From HIMB59 sp038124765 (GTDB lineage: Bacteria > Pseudomonadota > Alphaproteobacteria > HIMB59), in assembly GCA_038124765.1 (NCBI GenBank), contig JAYPCO010000004.1, positions 1 to 46,856 on the forward strand: 46,856 nt of DNA. The letters run 5' to 3'. Of this stretch, positions 18,430 to 27,213 are shown in pieces. How positions within the stretch are numbered: the stretch's first letter is position 1; each line of letters starts with the position of its first letter. A program made the translations under genes and the position numbers. A model generated the notes under the pieces. It had not been told where the DNA came from and made no database searches. It saw only the letters and a program-made list of their open reading frames with translations.

Positions 18430-18917
18430 TATCTGAACTTACTATCCCTTCTAATGTTTTCGCTTATTTGTTTTTCCCAAATATCACCGTTTCTTAAAAG
18501 TTTCTCTTTATCATATAACAACTCTTCTCGTGTCTCTGTTGCATATTCAAAATTAGGGCCTTCTACAATAGCATCAACGGGACATGCTTCTTGACATAAA
18601 CCACAATAAATACACTTCGTCATATCAATATCATAGCGTGTGGTTCTTCTACTACCATCCGGCTTAGGTTCAGCTTCAATAGTGATAGCCTGAGCGGGAC
18701 ATATCGCTTCGCATAACTTACATGCGATACATCTCTCTTCGCCATTAGGGTACCTTCTTAAAGCATGCTCTCCTCTAAACCTTGGACTCAAGGGTCCTTT
18801 TTGGTTAGGATAGTTTAAAGTTACTTTAGGTTTAAAAAAATATCGTAAAGTTAACAATAAACCCTTCAGTAGTTCAAAAAGTGTAAAAGTTTTTATATAT
18901 CGAATAAATGTTGTCAT
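18429..18917 (-). CDS. nuoI: NADH-quinone oxidoreductase subunit I (2 x 4Fe-4S)
   Basis: NuoI carries clusters N6a and N6b that pass electrons towards N2 in NuoB. The 162-residue protein has two ferredoxin motifs, C63-x2-C66-x2-C69-x3-C73 and C102-x2-C105-x2-C108-x3-C112, each followed by Pro. The N-terminal amphipathic helix (about 5-30) anchors it to the membrane arm, and FRGEHALRRYPNGEERC is typical of alphaproteobacterial and mitochondrial homologues (TYKY). It overlaps nuoJ by one base and follows nuoH after 3 bases. Confidence 0.98.
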   Translation of the reverse strand: MTTFIRYIKTFTLFELLKGLLLTLRYFFKPKVTLNYPNQKGPLSPRFRGEHALRRYPNGEERCIACKLCEAICPAQAITIEAEPKPDGSRRTTRYDIDMTKCIYCGLCQEACPVDAIVEGPNFEYATETREELLYDKEKLLRNGDIWEKQISENIRRDSKFR

Positions 18918-18920
18918 TTT

Positions 18921-19919
18921 TTAACTCGGTAACATATCAAAATAAAATAAAAAGCCAGAGGTCACTACGACCCAAATTAAAGTTAGGGGGAGAAATATTT
19001 TCCAACCTAACCTCATTAATTGATCATAGCGATAACGAGGAAATGTTGCCCTCACCCATAAGAAAACAAATAGGATTAAAAATACCTTTATTGCAAACCA
19101 GATAATTCCCGGAATTAGGTTTAAAGGAAAAATATCCAGAGGAGGATACCAACCGCCTAAAAATAAAATAACTGTTAGTGAACTCATTAAAATCATATTC
19201 GCGTATTCCGCTAAAAAGAATAAACCAAAAGAAATAGAAGAATATTCAGTGAAAAAACCAGCAACTAAAGTTGCTTCATCCTCTGGAAGATCAAAAGGCA
19301 ATCTATTTGTTTCTGCTAAAGCAGAAATAATAAATACAACGAACATTGGTAAAAGTGGAATTGCAAACCACATATTTTTTTGACTTTCCACAATGTCGAT
19401 TAAATTCAAAGAACCCACACATATTAGTACTGTTATAATCACAAAACCAATCGAAACCTCATAGGATATCATCTGAGCTGCAGATCGTAGCGCTCCTAAG
19501 AAAGGATATTTTGAGTTACTAGCCCAACCAGCGATAATCACTCCATAAACACCAAAAGAAGAAACAGCAAATAAATATAAAATACCAATATTGATGTTGG
19601 AGATAACATAGGTAGAACTGACAGGAATAACGGCCCAAGCGATTAAACTTAATAAGAGTGTCAGCATAGGAGCAAAAATAAATAAAAATTTATTGGAACT
19701 TGATGGAAGTAAGTTTTCCTTTGTAATTAATTTAATAACATCCGCAAAACTTTGAAGAATACCAAAAGGGCCTACCACATTCGGACCTTTTCTCAATTGA
19801 ACGGCCCCTAGAACTTTCCTCTCCAAATAAACAAGCAAAGCAACTGACACTAGAATAGGTACTACAAAGCTAAAAATTTTTAAAACACCTATGATGATTT
19901 CAAGTAATACTGGATCCAT
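18921..19919 (-). CDS. nuoH: NADH-quinone oxidoreductase subunit H
   Basis: NuoH forms much of the quinone-binding chamber at the junction of the two arms. In 332 residues with eight predicted membrane helices it shows YLERKVLGAVQLRKGPNVVG near 30-49, GWASNSKYPFLGALRSAAQM and the conserved acidic loop ALAETNRLPFDLPEDEATLV. All key acidic residues of that loop are present. Its ATG overlaps the nuoG stop by one base. Confidence 0.98.
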   Translation of the reverse strand: MDPVLLEIIIGVLKIFSFVVPILVSVALLVYLERKVLGAVQLRKGPNVVGPFGILQSFADVIKLITKENLLPSSSNKFLFIFAPMLTLLLSLIAWAVIPVSSTYVISNINIGILYLFAVSSFGVYGVIIAGWASNSKYPFLGALRSAAQMISYEVSIGFVIITVLICVGSLNLIDIVESQKNMWFAIPLLPMFVVFIISALAETNRLPFDLPEDEATLVAGFFTEYSSISFGLFFLAEYANMILMSSLTVILFLGGWYPPLDIFPLNLIPGIIWFAIKVFLILFVFLWVRATFPRYRYDQLMRLGWKIFLPLTLIWVVVTSGFLFYFDMLPS

Positions 19920-22119
19920 TATGCAGATTTCTCCAAGAGGGGTTTAGATAAAATTTCACTGACGCATTTGGACATGGTAATTGAATTTTTAGATACAACA
20001 TCAGACATGTAGAAATTATTAATTGGATAATTAAAAACACAACTTTCAAATGAAGTACCAGCGTTAGGTATAGATGTATTGGGATTAACATCTATAATAG
20101 AATTTAAACTTGGTAAATTTGAAAAATCTGAGAACATTTCAGATCGCAATTCATCAAAAGACTCTGGTATAAACTTATATTTAGATAAATTTGACAATTG
20201 TTTTAAAATTGACCATTCTTCTTTAGCTTGACCAATTGTGTTATGACACTTTTTTGCCTCCTGTAATCTGCCCTCAATATTTACAAAAAGACCATTTTTT
20301 TCAGTATATAAAGGAGTAGGTAATACAATATCAGATGCCATAGCTCCATCATCGCCATGATGACCGAAATAAACTTTAAAGGAGTTATCAAATGCACTAT
20401 CAGCTATACTCTCCGAGGAGAATGAAAGGATGGTGTCGTATTTACCATCACTAACATCTTTCTTTAATTTACTAAAAGGCTGACACGTTTGGTTCGTAGT
20501 ATTTGCAAGTAATAATTGGCCCACTCTAGATGCATAGGGAGTTAAAAAATTTAATCCATTTCTTTTTTCATTTATAATTTTTTGATCATGAGCAAATTTT
20601 ATTATTGAATCCAAGGTCTGTGTTTTTGAAATTGAAGAAAGTAATGCTGCACCCACAATTAGTATCGGATTAGATGCTTTAGAAATCTTACGCACTAAAT
20701 TCTGATCATTTAGAGAGTTTAGGTCGGTACCTAAATTGTTAATTTTATAATTAAGTGAAATATCATCGCCAATATTAAATATCTCAGCATTATTGTTATA
20801 CGCCTTAAGAATTTTTTGGTTAATAATTGGGGCTTCTACCTTTGGGTTCGTTCCACAAAGTATAATCAAATCAGCGCTTTCTAATTCAATAAGTGGTGTG
20901 TTAAATCTAAAACTAGATATATCTGAATTTGCNNNNNNNNNNNNNNNNNNNNNNNNNNNNNNNNNNNNNNNNNNNNNNNNNNNNNNNNNNNNNNNNNNNN
21001 NNNNNNNNNNNNNNNNNNNNNNNNNNNNNNNNTTTCTAATTCAATAAGTGGTGTGTTAAATCTAAAACTAGATATATCTGAATTTGCAGCTTGGTTATCT
21101 AGTCTACATTCAATGTTATTTTCGCCGAAATTACTCATAAACTTTTTAACAGCGAAACCTGTTTCTAAATCAACTTGTTCTCCGATTATTGCTAAAGGAT
21201 TAGCTTTTTTTAACTTTGTTTTTAATAAATCAAGTGCCTCATCCCAACTAACTGCTTCGAGTTTGCTATTTTTTCTAACGTAAGGTGTATCTATTCTTTG
21301 TTGATAATATCCATCATAGTTAAATCTAACTTTATCAGTAATCCACTCTTCATTGATATCTTCGTTGGCTCTCGGAGTGACTCTTAGAATTTCTTGTGCA
21401 CGGCTATCAATTCTTATGTTTGATCCTACTGCATCAAAAATATCAATTGAGTCTGTTCTTTTTAACTCCCACGGTCTTGCTTTGAACTGGTAAGGTTTAC
21501 TTGTCAAAGCACCTACTGGGCAAAGGTCAATAACATTACCAGATAGTTCAGATGTAATGGATTGCTCTAAATAAGTAGTAATTTCAGCATTTTCACCTCG
21601 ACCCAACATTCCAATTTCTGGGACACCCGCAACTTCAGTTATAAATCGAACACATCTTGTACAATGAATACAACGGGTCATGATTGTATTCACTAAAGGA
21701 CCCATATTTTTATTATCTACAGCTCTTTTATTTTCTTTATATCTAGATTTATCAAACCCATAATACATAGCCTGATCTTGCAAATCACATTCACCACCTT
21801 GATCACAGATTGGACAATCTAAAGGGTGATTAATTAATAAAAATTCCATCACACCTTTACGGCCTGCTTTTACTTTTTCTGAATTAGTAATAATAGACAT
21901 GCCATCCATTAAGGGCATTGTGCATGAAGAAACAAGCTTCGGCGCTTTTTCAATTTCGACTAAACACATTCTACAATTTCCAGCTATAGAAAGTTTGTCG
22001 TGATAGCAAAATCTAGGTATTTCTTCCCCAGCAATTTCACAAGCTTGCATAACTGTTAGATTTCTATCTACCTGCAGTTCTTGATTATTAACTTTAATTG
22101 TAATTAAATTATCACTCAT
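19919..22119 (-). CDS. nuoG: NADH-quinone oxidoreductase subunit G (interrupted by a false assembly gap)
   Basis: NuoG holds several Fe-S clusters in the peripheral arm. The N-terminal 2Fe-2S ligands are C38, C49, C52 and C66; then H98-C102-C105-C111 and C150-C153-C156-C200, followed by a molybdopterin-oxidoreductase-like domain. The coding sequence is broken by 100 N flanked by an exact 55-base duplication. Removing one copy and the N (155 bases) joins ...NTPLIELE to SADLIILCGTNPKVEAP in a single frame, giving about 681 residues, a normal length. So this is one intact gene, not two fragments or a pseudogene. It overlaps nuoF by 4 bases and nuoH by one. Confidence 0.95.
20878..20932. repeat. 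Left copy of a 55-base artefactual direct repeat
   Basis: These 55 bases are identical to 21033-21087 on the other side of the N run. The copies fall exactly at the contig ends and keeping only one restores the nuoG frame, so they are the same genomic segment represented twice. A 55-base overlap is consistent with a de Bruijn graph assembly at k = 55, which is an inference. Confidence 0.95.
20933..21032. other. 100-N run inside nuoG, spurious scaffold gap
   Basis: A run of exactly 100 N joins two contigs whose ends carry the same 55 bases. The round number is a scaffolding placeholder. The two ends overlap, so no sequence is missing here. Confidence 0.95.
21033..21087. repeat. Right copy of the 55-base artefactual direct repeat
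   Basis: Identical to 20878-20932, beginning at the first base after the N run. It encodes the same NuoG residues as the left copy when read in the upstream frame, so it is not a biological repeat. Confidence 0.95.
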
Positions 22120-23387
22120 GAAGCTTTTCTTTTCTTACTCGATTTTTTTATCAAATCGTCTTTAAAATTTTTAATGAGTCCTTGTATTGGCCATGCCGCA
22201 GCATCACCTAATGCACAAATAGTGTGACCTTCAACTTGCTTGGTAACATTTTCAAGGAGTTCTATTTGCTCTGCTGTAATCTCACCTTTGACTACCTTTT
22301 GCATCATTCTAAACATCCATCCTGTTCCTTCTCGACAAGGAGTACATTGACCGCAACTTTCATGTTTATAAAAATGAGCAAAGCGCTCAATAACTTCAGC
22401 AATATTAAATTCATTATTAACTACAATCACACCTGCTGTTCCTAAACCAGATCCGTTATTTCTTAAATCATCAAAATTCATTAAAACAGTTTCACAAATA
22501 TTTTTAGGAAGCAGTGGAGTACTTGAACCCCCTGGAATAATTGCTTTTAAATTATCCCAACCACCTTGTACACCCCCAGCATGTTTTTCAATAAGCTCTT
22601 TTAAAGGAATGCCCATTGCCTCTTCTACAGTGCAAGGCTTGTTCACATTACCGGAGATACAGAAGATTTTTGTGCCAGTATTATTCTCAGTTCCAATTGA
22701 TTTGAACCAATCAGAGCCTCTCCTCAGTATAGTAGGAACAACAGCAATAGACTCGACATTATTTATAGTTGTAGGCATACCGTATAAACCACAACCAGCT
22801 GGGAAAGGAGGTTTTAATCTAGGCTGTCCTTTTTTACCCTCCAAGCTCTCTAAAAGGGCTGTTTCTTCACCGCAAATATAAGCACCAGCACCTCGATGAA
22901 CATATAAGTCGAAATCAAATCCGCTTCCGCATGCATTTTTTCCAATTAAATTTTTATCATAAGCCTCTTGTATGGCCTTTTCTAATTGCATGTATTCAAA
23001 ATGATACTCGCCCCTAATATAGATGTAGCACTTAGAAGCTTGGATTGCATAGGATGCAATCAAACAACCCTCAATAAGCATGTGGGGATCATTTCTAATT
23101 ATTTCTCTGTCTTTACAGGTACCCGGTTCTGACTCGTCAGCATTAACCACTAGATAGTGTTGTTTACCTGTATCTTTTGGCATGAAGGACCATTTTAAAC
23201 CAGTAGAAAAACCTGCCCCTCCCCTTCCTCTTAATTGACTAGATTTAACTAATTCTATTATTTCATTTTGACTTTTAGATAAGATCTCTTTGGTATTTGA
23301 CCAAGTGCCTCTTTTTAAAGTTCCTTCTAAAAATGCATCATCAAAACCATGAAGGTTTTGGAAAATTTTATCTTTATCGCTAAGCAT
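22116..23387 (-). CDS. nuoF: NADH-quinone oxidoreductase subunit F (NADH/FMN site)
   Basis: NuoF oxidises NADH through FMN and passes electrons to cluster N3. The 423-residue protein has the FMN/NADH glycine-rich motif RGRGGAGFSTGLKW (53-66), VVNADESEPGTCKDR (80-94), GAGAYICGEETALLESLEG (167-185) and the N3 cluster ligands C345, C348, C351 and C391. Every key residue I checked is present. The basic, lysine-rich C-terminus overlaps nuoG by 4 bases, and the start overlaps nuoE by 8. Confidence 0.98.
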   Translation of the reverse strand: MLSDKDKIFQNLHGFDDAFLEGTLKRGTWSNTKEILSKSQNEIIELVKSSQLRGRGGAGFSTGLKWSFMPKDTGKQHYLVVNADESEPGTCKDREIIRNDPHMLIEGCLIASYAIQASKCYIYIRGEYHFEYMQLEKAIQEAYDKNLIGKNACGSGFDFDLYVHRGAGAYICGEETALLESLEGKKGQPRLKPPFPAGCGLYGMPTTINNVESIAVVPTILRRGSDWFKSIGTENNTGTKIFCISGNVNKPCTVEEAMGIPLKELIEKHAGGVQGGWDNLKAIIPGGSSTPLLPKNICETVLMNFDDLRNNGSGLGTAGVIVVNNEFNIAEVIERFAHFYKHESCGQCTPCREGTGWMFRMMQKVVKGEITAEQIELLENVTKQVEGHTICALGDAAAWPIQGLIKNFKDDLIKKSSKKRKAS

Positions 23388-23967
23388 TCTCGGAACTCTT
23401 TCTTCCTTTTTGTGACCCTACTTTATTAGGTGTACCATTTTTTATATTTTGAATAATTTCTTTCGTAGAATTTTCATCGAGATCTTCAAAAAAATCATTA
23501 TTAATTTGGATCATCGGACCATTTGAACAGGCACCTAAACATTCTACTTCTACAACGGTAAATAAATTATCTTCACTGGTTTCATTAATATGACATTTTG
23601 TTTCTTCACAAATTGTTTTAGTAATTTTATCAGAGCCTCTTAACCAACAAGGTGATGTTCGACAAATTTGAACTAAGTTTTTTCCAATAGGTCTAGAATT
23701 ATACATAGAATAAAAAGATGCCACTTCAGTCACTCTTATTTTTGGCATACCGAGCGTCTCAGCAATAGTCTCAATACACTCAATACTAATCCAATTTTCA
23801 TTTTGTTCTTGGGCTAAATACAACAAAGGCATCACTGCACTTTGAATTCTTTCTTTTGGATATTTAGAAACAATTTTTTTTACTTCGCGCTCATTGTCTT
23901 TTGACCATTCAAACTTCGATCCAGAACTTTGAAAGGTATTAGATAAACCTGGGTGATTACCGCTCAT
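23380..23967 (-). CDS. nuoE: NADH-quinone oxidoreductase subunit E (2Fe-2S)
   Basis: NuoE has a thioredoxin-like fold and carries the off-path cluster N1a. The ligands are C102, C107, C143 and C147 in 195 residues. An N-terminal helical domain includes YPKERIQSAVMPLLYLAQEQ and RVTEVASFYSMYN, both typical of the family. The start overlaps nuoD by 4 bases. Confidence 0.97.
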   Translation of the reverse strand: MSGNHPGLSNTFQSSGSKFEWSKDNEREVKKIVSKYPKERIQSAVMPLLYLAQEQNENWISIECIETIAETLGMPKIRVTEVASFYSMYNSRPIGKNLVQICRTSPCWLRGSDKITKTICEETKCHINETSEDNLFTVVEVECLGACSNGPMIQINNDFFEDLDENSTKEIIQNIKNGTPNKVGSQKGRKSSENA

Positions 23968-25139
23968 CGATCAATTTCTCCAAAAACAATATCAAGACTT
24001 CCAAGAATAGATGGAACATCTGCTAGTTGATGTCCCTGAGATAGAAAATGCAATGCTTGTAAATGAGGAAAACCTGGAGCACGAAGTTTACATCTATAGG
24101 GTTTAGAACTTCCGTCTGCTACCAGTACAACTCCGAATTCTCCTTTGGGTGCTTCTACTGCTTTGTATGTAATTCCTTCAGGTACCCTATAACCTTCAGT
24201 AAAAAGTTTAAAATGGTGGATAATTGCCTCCATTGAATGTTTCATTTCAGATCTTTTAGGCGGTGTAATTTTATTATCCTCAATCATTACAGGGCCAGAC
24301 GGGATTTTATCAATACATTGAAGGATAATTTTAACAGACTCTCTCATCTCTTCCATGCGAACTAAATATCGATCATAGGTATCTCCAGTTTTTCCTACTG
24401 GAATATCAAAATCTACTTGATCATAAGCATCATAAGGTTGTGATTTTCTTAAATCCCATGCAACACCACTTGCACGTAATACTGGTCCGCTACAGCCAAG
24501 TCGGATAGCATCTTCTTTAGAAAGTATGCCAATATCGACAGATCGTTGTTTAAAGATTCTATTTTCAGTTAAAAGCTCTTCCAAAGTATCAATGAATTTT
24601 GGAAAATCAGTAAAGTAAACTTTCATTTTATCTAAAAGGCCATCAGGGAGATCTTGATGAACACCACCTGGTCTAAAATAAGCAGCATGAAACCTGGCTC
24701 CTGAAACAGCTTCATGAAACTCAAGCATTTTTTCTCTTTCCTCAAACGCCCATAACATAGGTGTCGCTGCACCAATATCCATTGCAAATGCAGGGATGTT
24801 TAAAAGGTGGTTAAGAATACGCGTAAGTTCTGCAAACATAACTCTGATATATTGTGCTCTCTTAGGTGCTTGGATATTTAATAAATCTTCAACTGCAATA
24901 GCAAATGCATGCTCTTGACACATTGGGGATACATAATCCAAACGATCGAAATAAGGAATTGCCTGCGTATAAGTTTTTTGTTCAATTAGTTTTTCAGTAC
25001 CACGGTGAAGTAAACCAATGTGTGGTTCAGCTTTGTTTACAACTTCGCCATCTAGTTGCACTAATAGTCTTAATACACCATGTGCAGCAGGGTGTTGAGG
25101 GCCAAAGTTTAGTGTGACTGGTTTAAAATTTTCTGACAT
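23964..25139 (-). CDS. nuoD: NADH-quinone oxidoreductase subunit D (49 kDa)
   Basis: NuoD shares the quinone-reduction site with NuoB and descends from the large subunit of NiFe hydrogenases. The 391-residue protein starts with NFGPQHPAAHGVLRLL, has PHIGLLHRGTEKLIEQKTY and DRLDYVSPMCQEHAFA, and ends with the conserved LGSLDIVFGEIDR. The His near residue 16 in the QHPAAH loop that sits at the quinone site is present. It is a separate gene, not fused to nuoC. It lies 4 bases after nuoC. Confidence 0.98.
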   Translation of the reverse strand: MSENFKPVTLNFGPQHPAAHGVLRLLVQLDGEVVNKAEPHIGLLHRGTEKLIEQKTYTQAIPYFDRLDYVSPMCQEHAFAIAVEDLLNIQAPKRAQYIRVMFAELTRILNHLLNIPAFAMDIGAATPMLWAFEEREKMLEFHEAVSGARFHAAYFRPGGVHQDLPDGLLDKMKVYFTDFPKFIDTLEELLTENRIFKQRSVDIGILSKEDAIRLGCSGPVLRASGVAWDLRKSQPYDAYDQVDFDIPVGKTGDTYDRYLVRMEEMRESVKIILQCIDKIPSGPVMIEDNKITPPKRSEMKHSMEAIIHHFKLFTEGYRVPEGITYKAVEAPKGEFGVVLVADGSSKPYRCKLRAPGFPHLQALHFLSQGHQLADVPSILGSLDIVFGEIDR

Positions 25140-25143
25140 GTAA

Positions 25144-25737
25144 TTATTTTTTTAATTCTTCCTGAATAGTTTCTTTCATACCTTCCCAAGGGCTTTCATT
25201 ATCAAAGTCACGAAACTCTTGTTTTAAACTAACAGGTTCATAAACAACTTTTTTTAAATTTTCATCGTAACGCACTTCCTCATACCCTGTTAAAGGAAAA
25301 TCTTTTCTCAGAGGATACCCTTGAAAGTTATAATCATTCATGATGCGCTGAAGGTTTGGATGGTTTTTAAAATTAATACCAAACAAATCATAACACTCCC
25401 TTTCATACCAATCTGCTGAATTAAATATATGCGTGATTGAATCAACATTTAAATCATCTTCCGGTAAATTGGTAAATACAAAGAGTCTTTTATTAAATTT
25501 AAGGCTTAAAAATGTATAAATTATAGTAAAACGCTCTCCAGAATATCCCGATTTAGAAAGAATATTATCAGTGGCTGTGATATCAATTAATTGCTCATAT
25601 AAAAGTTCTTCATCTTCTTTAACCTTTTGAACGACTTCTAATACATTGTTTCTATCAATTAAAATACTTTCAGCGCCCGATCTTACAGGGAAATGATAAT
25701 TACCAACGGAGTATTTATTTAATAAATCTGGGGACAC
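25144..25737 (-). CDS. nuoC: NADH-quinone oxidoreductase subunit C (30 kDa)
   Basis: NuoC is a peripheral-arm subunit without cofactors that packs against NuoD. In 197 residues it contains the family signature WYERECYDLFGINFKNHPNL followed by RIMNDYNFQGYPLRKDFPLT, near 110-155, and a C-terminal extension with EFRDFDNESPWEGM. It lies 6 bases after nuoB and 4 before nuoD. Confidence 0.97.
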   Translation of the reverse strand: MSPDLLNKYSVGNYHFPVRSGAESILIDRNNVLEVVQKVKEDEELLYEQLIDITATDNILSKSGYSGERFTIIYTFLSLKFNKRLFVFTNLPEDDLNVDSITHIFNSADWYERECYDLFGINFKNHPNLQRIMNDYNFQGYPLRKDFPLTGYEEVRYDENLKKVVYEPVSLKQEFRDFDNESPWEGMKETIQEELKK

Positions 25738-25743
25738 TAATAA

Positions 25744-26274
25744 TTACCTATAAATTTTCTTTTTCTTTTTAATTTTGTCTTGTAACTGCATGATGCCATA
25801 AAGTAAGGCTTCAGCAGTAGGCGGGCATCCTGGAACATAAATATCTACAGGAACTATGCGATCGCACCCTCTCACAACTGAATAAGAATAATGGTAATAG
25901 CCTCCCCCGTTAGCACACGAGCCCATAGAAATAACCCAGCGAGGTTCAGGCATTTGATCGTAAACTTTTCGTAAAGCAGATGCCATTTTATTAGTAAGTG
26001 TACCTGCAACAATCATGACATCTGACTGTCGTGGTGAACCTCTAGGAATAACCCCTAATCGATCTAAATCATATCGACTCATATAGGAGTGCATCATCTC
26101 CACTCCGCAACATGCCAAACCAAAAGTCATGGGCCATAATGAACCAGACCTTGCCCAGTTAATTAAATTTTCAAAGGACGCTGTAACAAAACCTTTTTTT
26201 TCAAAAACCTCATCTATGTTCAATGAATTGTTGTGTTCAATATTTATTCCCAATCTAATGCTCCATTCTTCCAT
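25744..26274 (-). CDS. nuoB: NADH-quinone oxidoreductase subunit B (cluster N2)
   Basis: NuoB holds cluster N2, the direct electron donor to quinone. The tandem cysteines of FGLACCGVEMM, the Cys in SMGSCANGGGYYHYSYS and the Cys in VPGCPPTAEALLYG give the four ligands. The protein has 176 residues with this start, which overlaps nuoA by 31 bases and lacks a clear ribosome site. A TTG at 26221-26223 would give a protein starting closer to where relatives begin, so the N-terminus is uncertain. The C-terminus is a lysine cluster. Confidence 0.96.
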   Translation of the reverse strand: MEEWSIRLGINIEHNNSLNIDEVFEKKGFVTASFENLINWARSGSLWPMTFGLACCGVEMMHSYMSRYDLDRLGVIPRGSPRQSDVMIVAGTLTNKMASALRKVYDQMPEPRWVISMGSCANGGGYYHYSYSVVRGCDRIVPVDIYVPGCPPTAEALLYGIMQLQDKIKKKKKIYR

Positions 26275-26603
26275 TCATAAATAAAACCGACTGTTAAAAT
26301 AAACAAAAAAAACATCATCGAGTAAAATCCAAAGGCGCCAATATTTTTTAGACTAACTGCCCAAGGAAATAAAAAAGCTATCTCTAAATCAAAAATAATA
26401 AATAAAATTGAAACTAAATAAAATCTCACATCAAACTTTGATCTTGCATCATCAAAGGCTTCAAAACCACATTCGTAGGCAGATAATTTTTCTGAATCGG
26501 GTGAACTAGGCGATAAGATTTTAGAGAGCAAATACATGGCTATAGCCATTCCCGCTCCAATGAGGATAAAAATTAGTATTAAGATATAATCAACGTTGAA
26601 CAT
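26244..26603 (-). CDS. nuoA: NADH-quinone oxidoreductase subunit A
   Basis: NuoA has three membrane helices and lines the quinone cavity entrance. In 119 residues it shows KLSAYECGFEAFDDARSKFD, with the conserved Cys of the TM1-2 loop near residue 45, then FYLVSILFIIFDLEIAFLFP with the conserved acidic residues of TM2. It is the first gene of the nuo operon. The 78-base gap between tRNA-Asp and this gene may hold the operon promoter, but I see no strong consensus in it. Confidence 0.97.
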   Translation of the reverse strand: MFNVDYILILIFILIGAGMAIAMYLLSKILSPSSPDSEKLSAYECGFEAFDDARSKFDVRFYLVSILFIIFDLEIAFLFPWAVSLKNIGAFGFYSMMFFLFILTVGFIYEWKNGALDWE

Positions 26604-26681
26604 AAAAACCTAAATCTAATTAATTAATTGCATTAAATTAACTATAAAAATGACGCAACAGTATTGAATAATTAGCGGTAG

Positions 26682-26758
26682 TGGCGGGAGCGACGGGACT
26701 CGAACCCGCGACCTCCTGCGTGACAGGCAGGCGTTCTAACCAACTGAACTACACCCCC
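26682..26758 (-). tRNA. tRNA-Asp (anticodon GTC)
   Basis: A complete 77-base cloverleaf folds on the minus strand: acceptor GGGGGTG with CGCTCCC, D stem GTTC/GAAC, anticodon stem CCTGC/GCAGG with loop CTGTCAC (anticodon GTC), T stem GCGGG/CCCGT, discriminator G and an encoded CCA. It lies 14 bases after tRNA-Val and is probably cotranscribed with it and hupB. Confidence 0.97.
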
Positions 26759-26772
26759 GATTTATAATCGAA

Positions 26773-26848
26773 TGGTGGGCGATGACGGACTCGAACCGCC
26801 GACCCTCTCGGTGTAAACGAGATGCTCTACCAACTGAGCTAATCGCCC
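26773..26848 (-). tRNA. tRNA-Val (anticodon TAC)
   Basis: A complete 76-base cloverleaf on the minus strand: acceptor GGGCGAT/ATCGCCC, D stem GCTC/GAGC, anticodon stem TCTCG/CGAGA with loop TTTACAC (anticodon TAC), T stem GGCGG/CCGTC, discriminator A and encoded CCA. It starts 13 bases after the hupB stop, which points to a common hupB-tRNA transcript. Confidence 0.97.
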
Positions 26849-26861
26849 TATCTAATGTAAA

Positions 26862-27143
26862 TTAGACTGTGGACTTTATTAGTTCTTTAAGCTGTTTTCC
26901 AGCAAGAAATTTTGGTTTTTTTGATGCAGGGATATCAATAGTTTCTCCAGTACGTGGATTTCTTCCTGTCTTTGCTTTAGTGTTTGCAACTTTAAAGGTT
27001 CCAAAACCAGCAATCTTGACGTCACCGCCTGCTTTTAATTGAGATGTGATAATATCGAATAAACTTTCTACAGCCTTAGTTGCATCTGACTTACCAACAC
27101 CATTTTTGCTACTATATTCAGCAATGAGTTCATTTTTGTTCAT
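26862..27143 (-). CDS. hupB: HU-family DNA-binding protein
   Basis: HU is a small histone-like protein that bends and compacts DNA. The 93-residue protein has the dimerisation helices at the N-terminus, GDVKIAGFGTFKVANTKAK near 40-58, and the DNA-contacting arm GRNPRTGETIDIPASKKPKF (59-78) with the intercalating Pro in NPRTG. A very strong AAGGAGG ribosome site lies 7 bases before the start. Its place directly after lon is widely conserved in proteobacteria. An IHF subunit is less likely given the sequence and the neighbours. Confidence 0.95.
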   Translation of the reverse strand: MNKNELIAEYSSKNGVGKSDATKAVESLFDIITSQLKAGGDVKIAGFGTFKVANTKAKTGRNPRTGETIDIPASKKPKFLAGKQLKELIKSTV

Positions 27144-27173
27144 TACGAACCTCCTTAGTGATTCTATTAATTA

Positions 27174-27203
27174 ATTGTAGTAAGAAAAAGGTAGGAAAAT
27201 CAA
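27174..27203 (-). promoter_or_regulatory. Candidate sigma70-type promoter of hupB
   Basis: On the minus strand, TTGATT (27198-27203) and TACAAT (27174-27179) stand 18 bases apart between the lon stop and the hupB ribosome site, about 30 bases before the hupB start. Each box differs from the consensus by one or two bases. In such AT-rich DNA boxes of this quality can occur by chance, so this is only a candidate. Confidence 0.4.
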
Positions 27204-27213
27204 TAACAATATA

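Noticed and set aside
20878..21087. A biological direct repeat or insertion target duplication in nuoG
   Set aside because: The copies coincide exactly with contig ends around a 100-N placeholder, and one copy suffices for a normal NuoG sequence.
19919..22119. nuoG as a pseudogene or as two separate genes
   Set aside because: The frame break comes only from 155 artefactual bases (100 N plus a duplicated 55-base contig end); collapsing them restores one frame.
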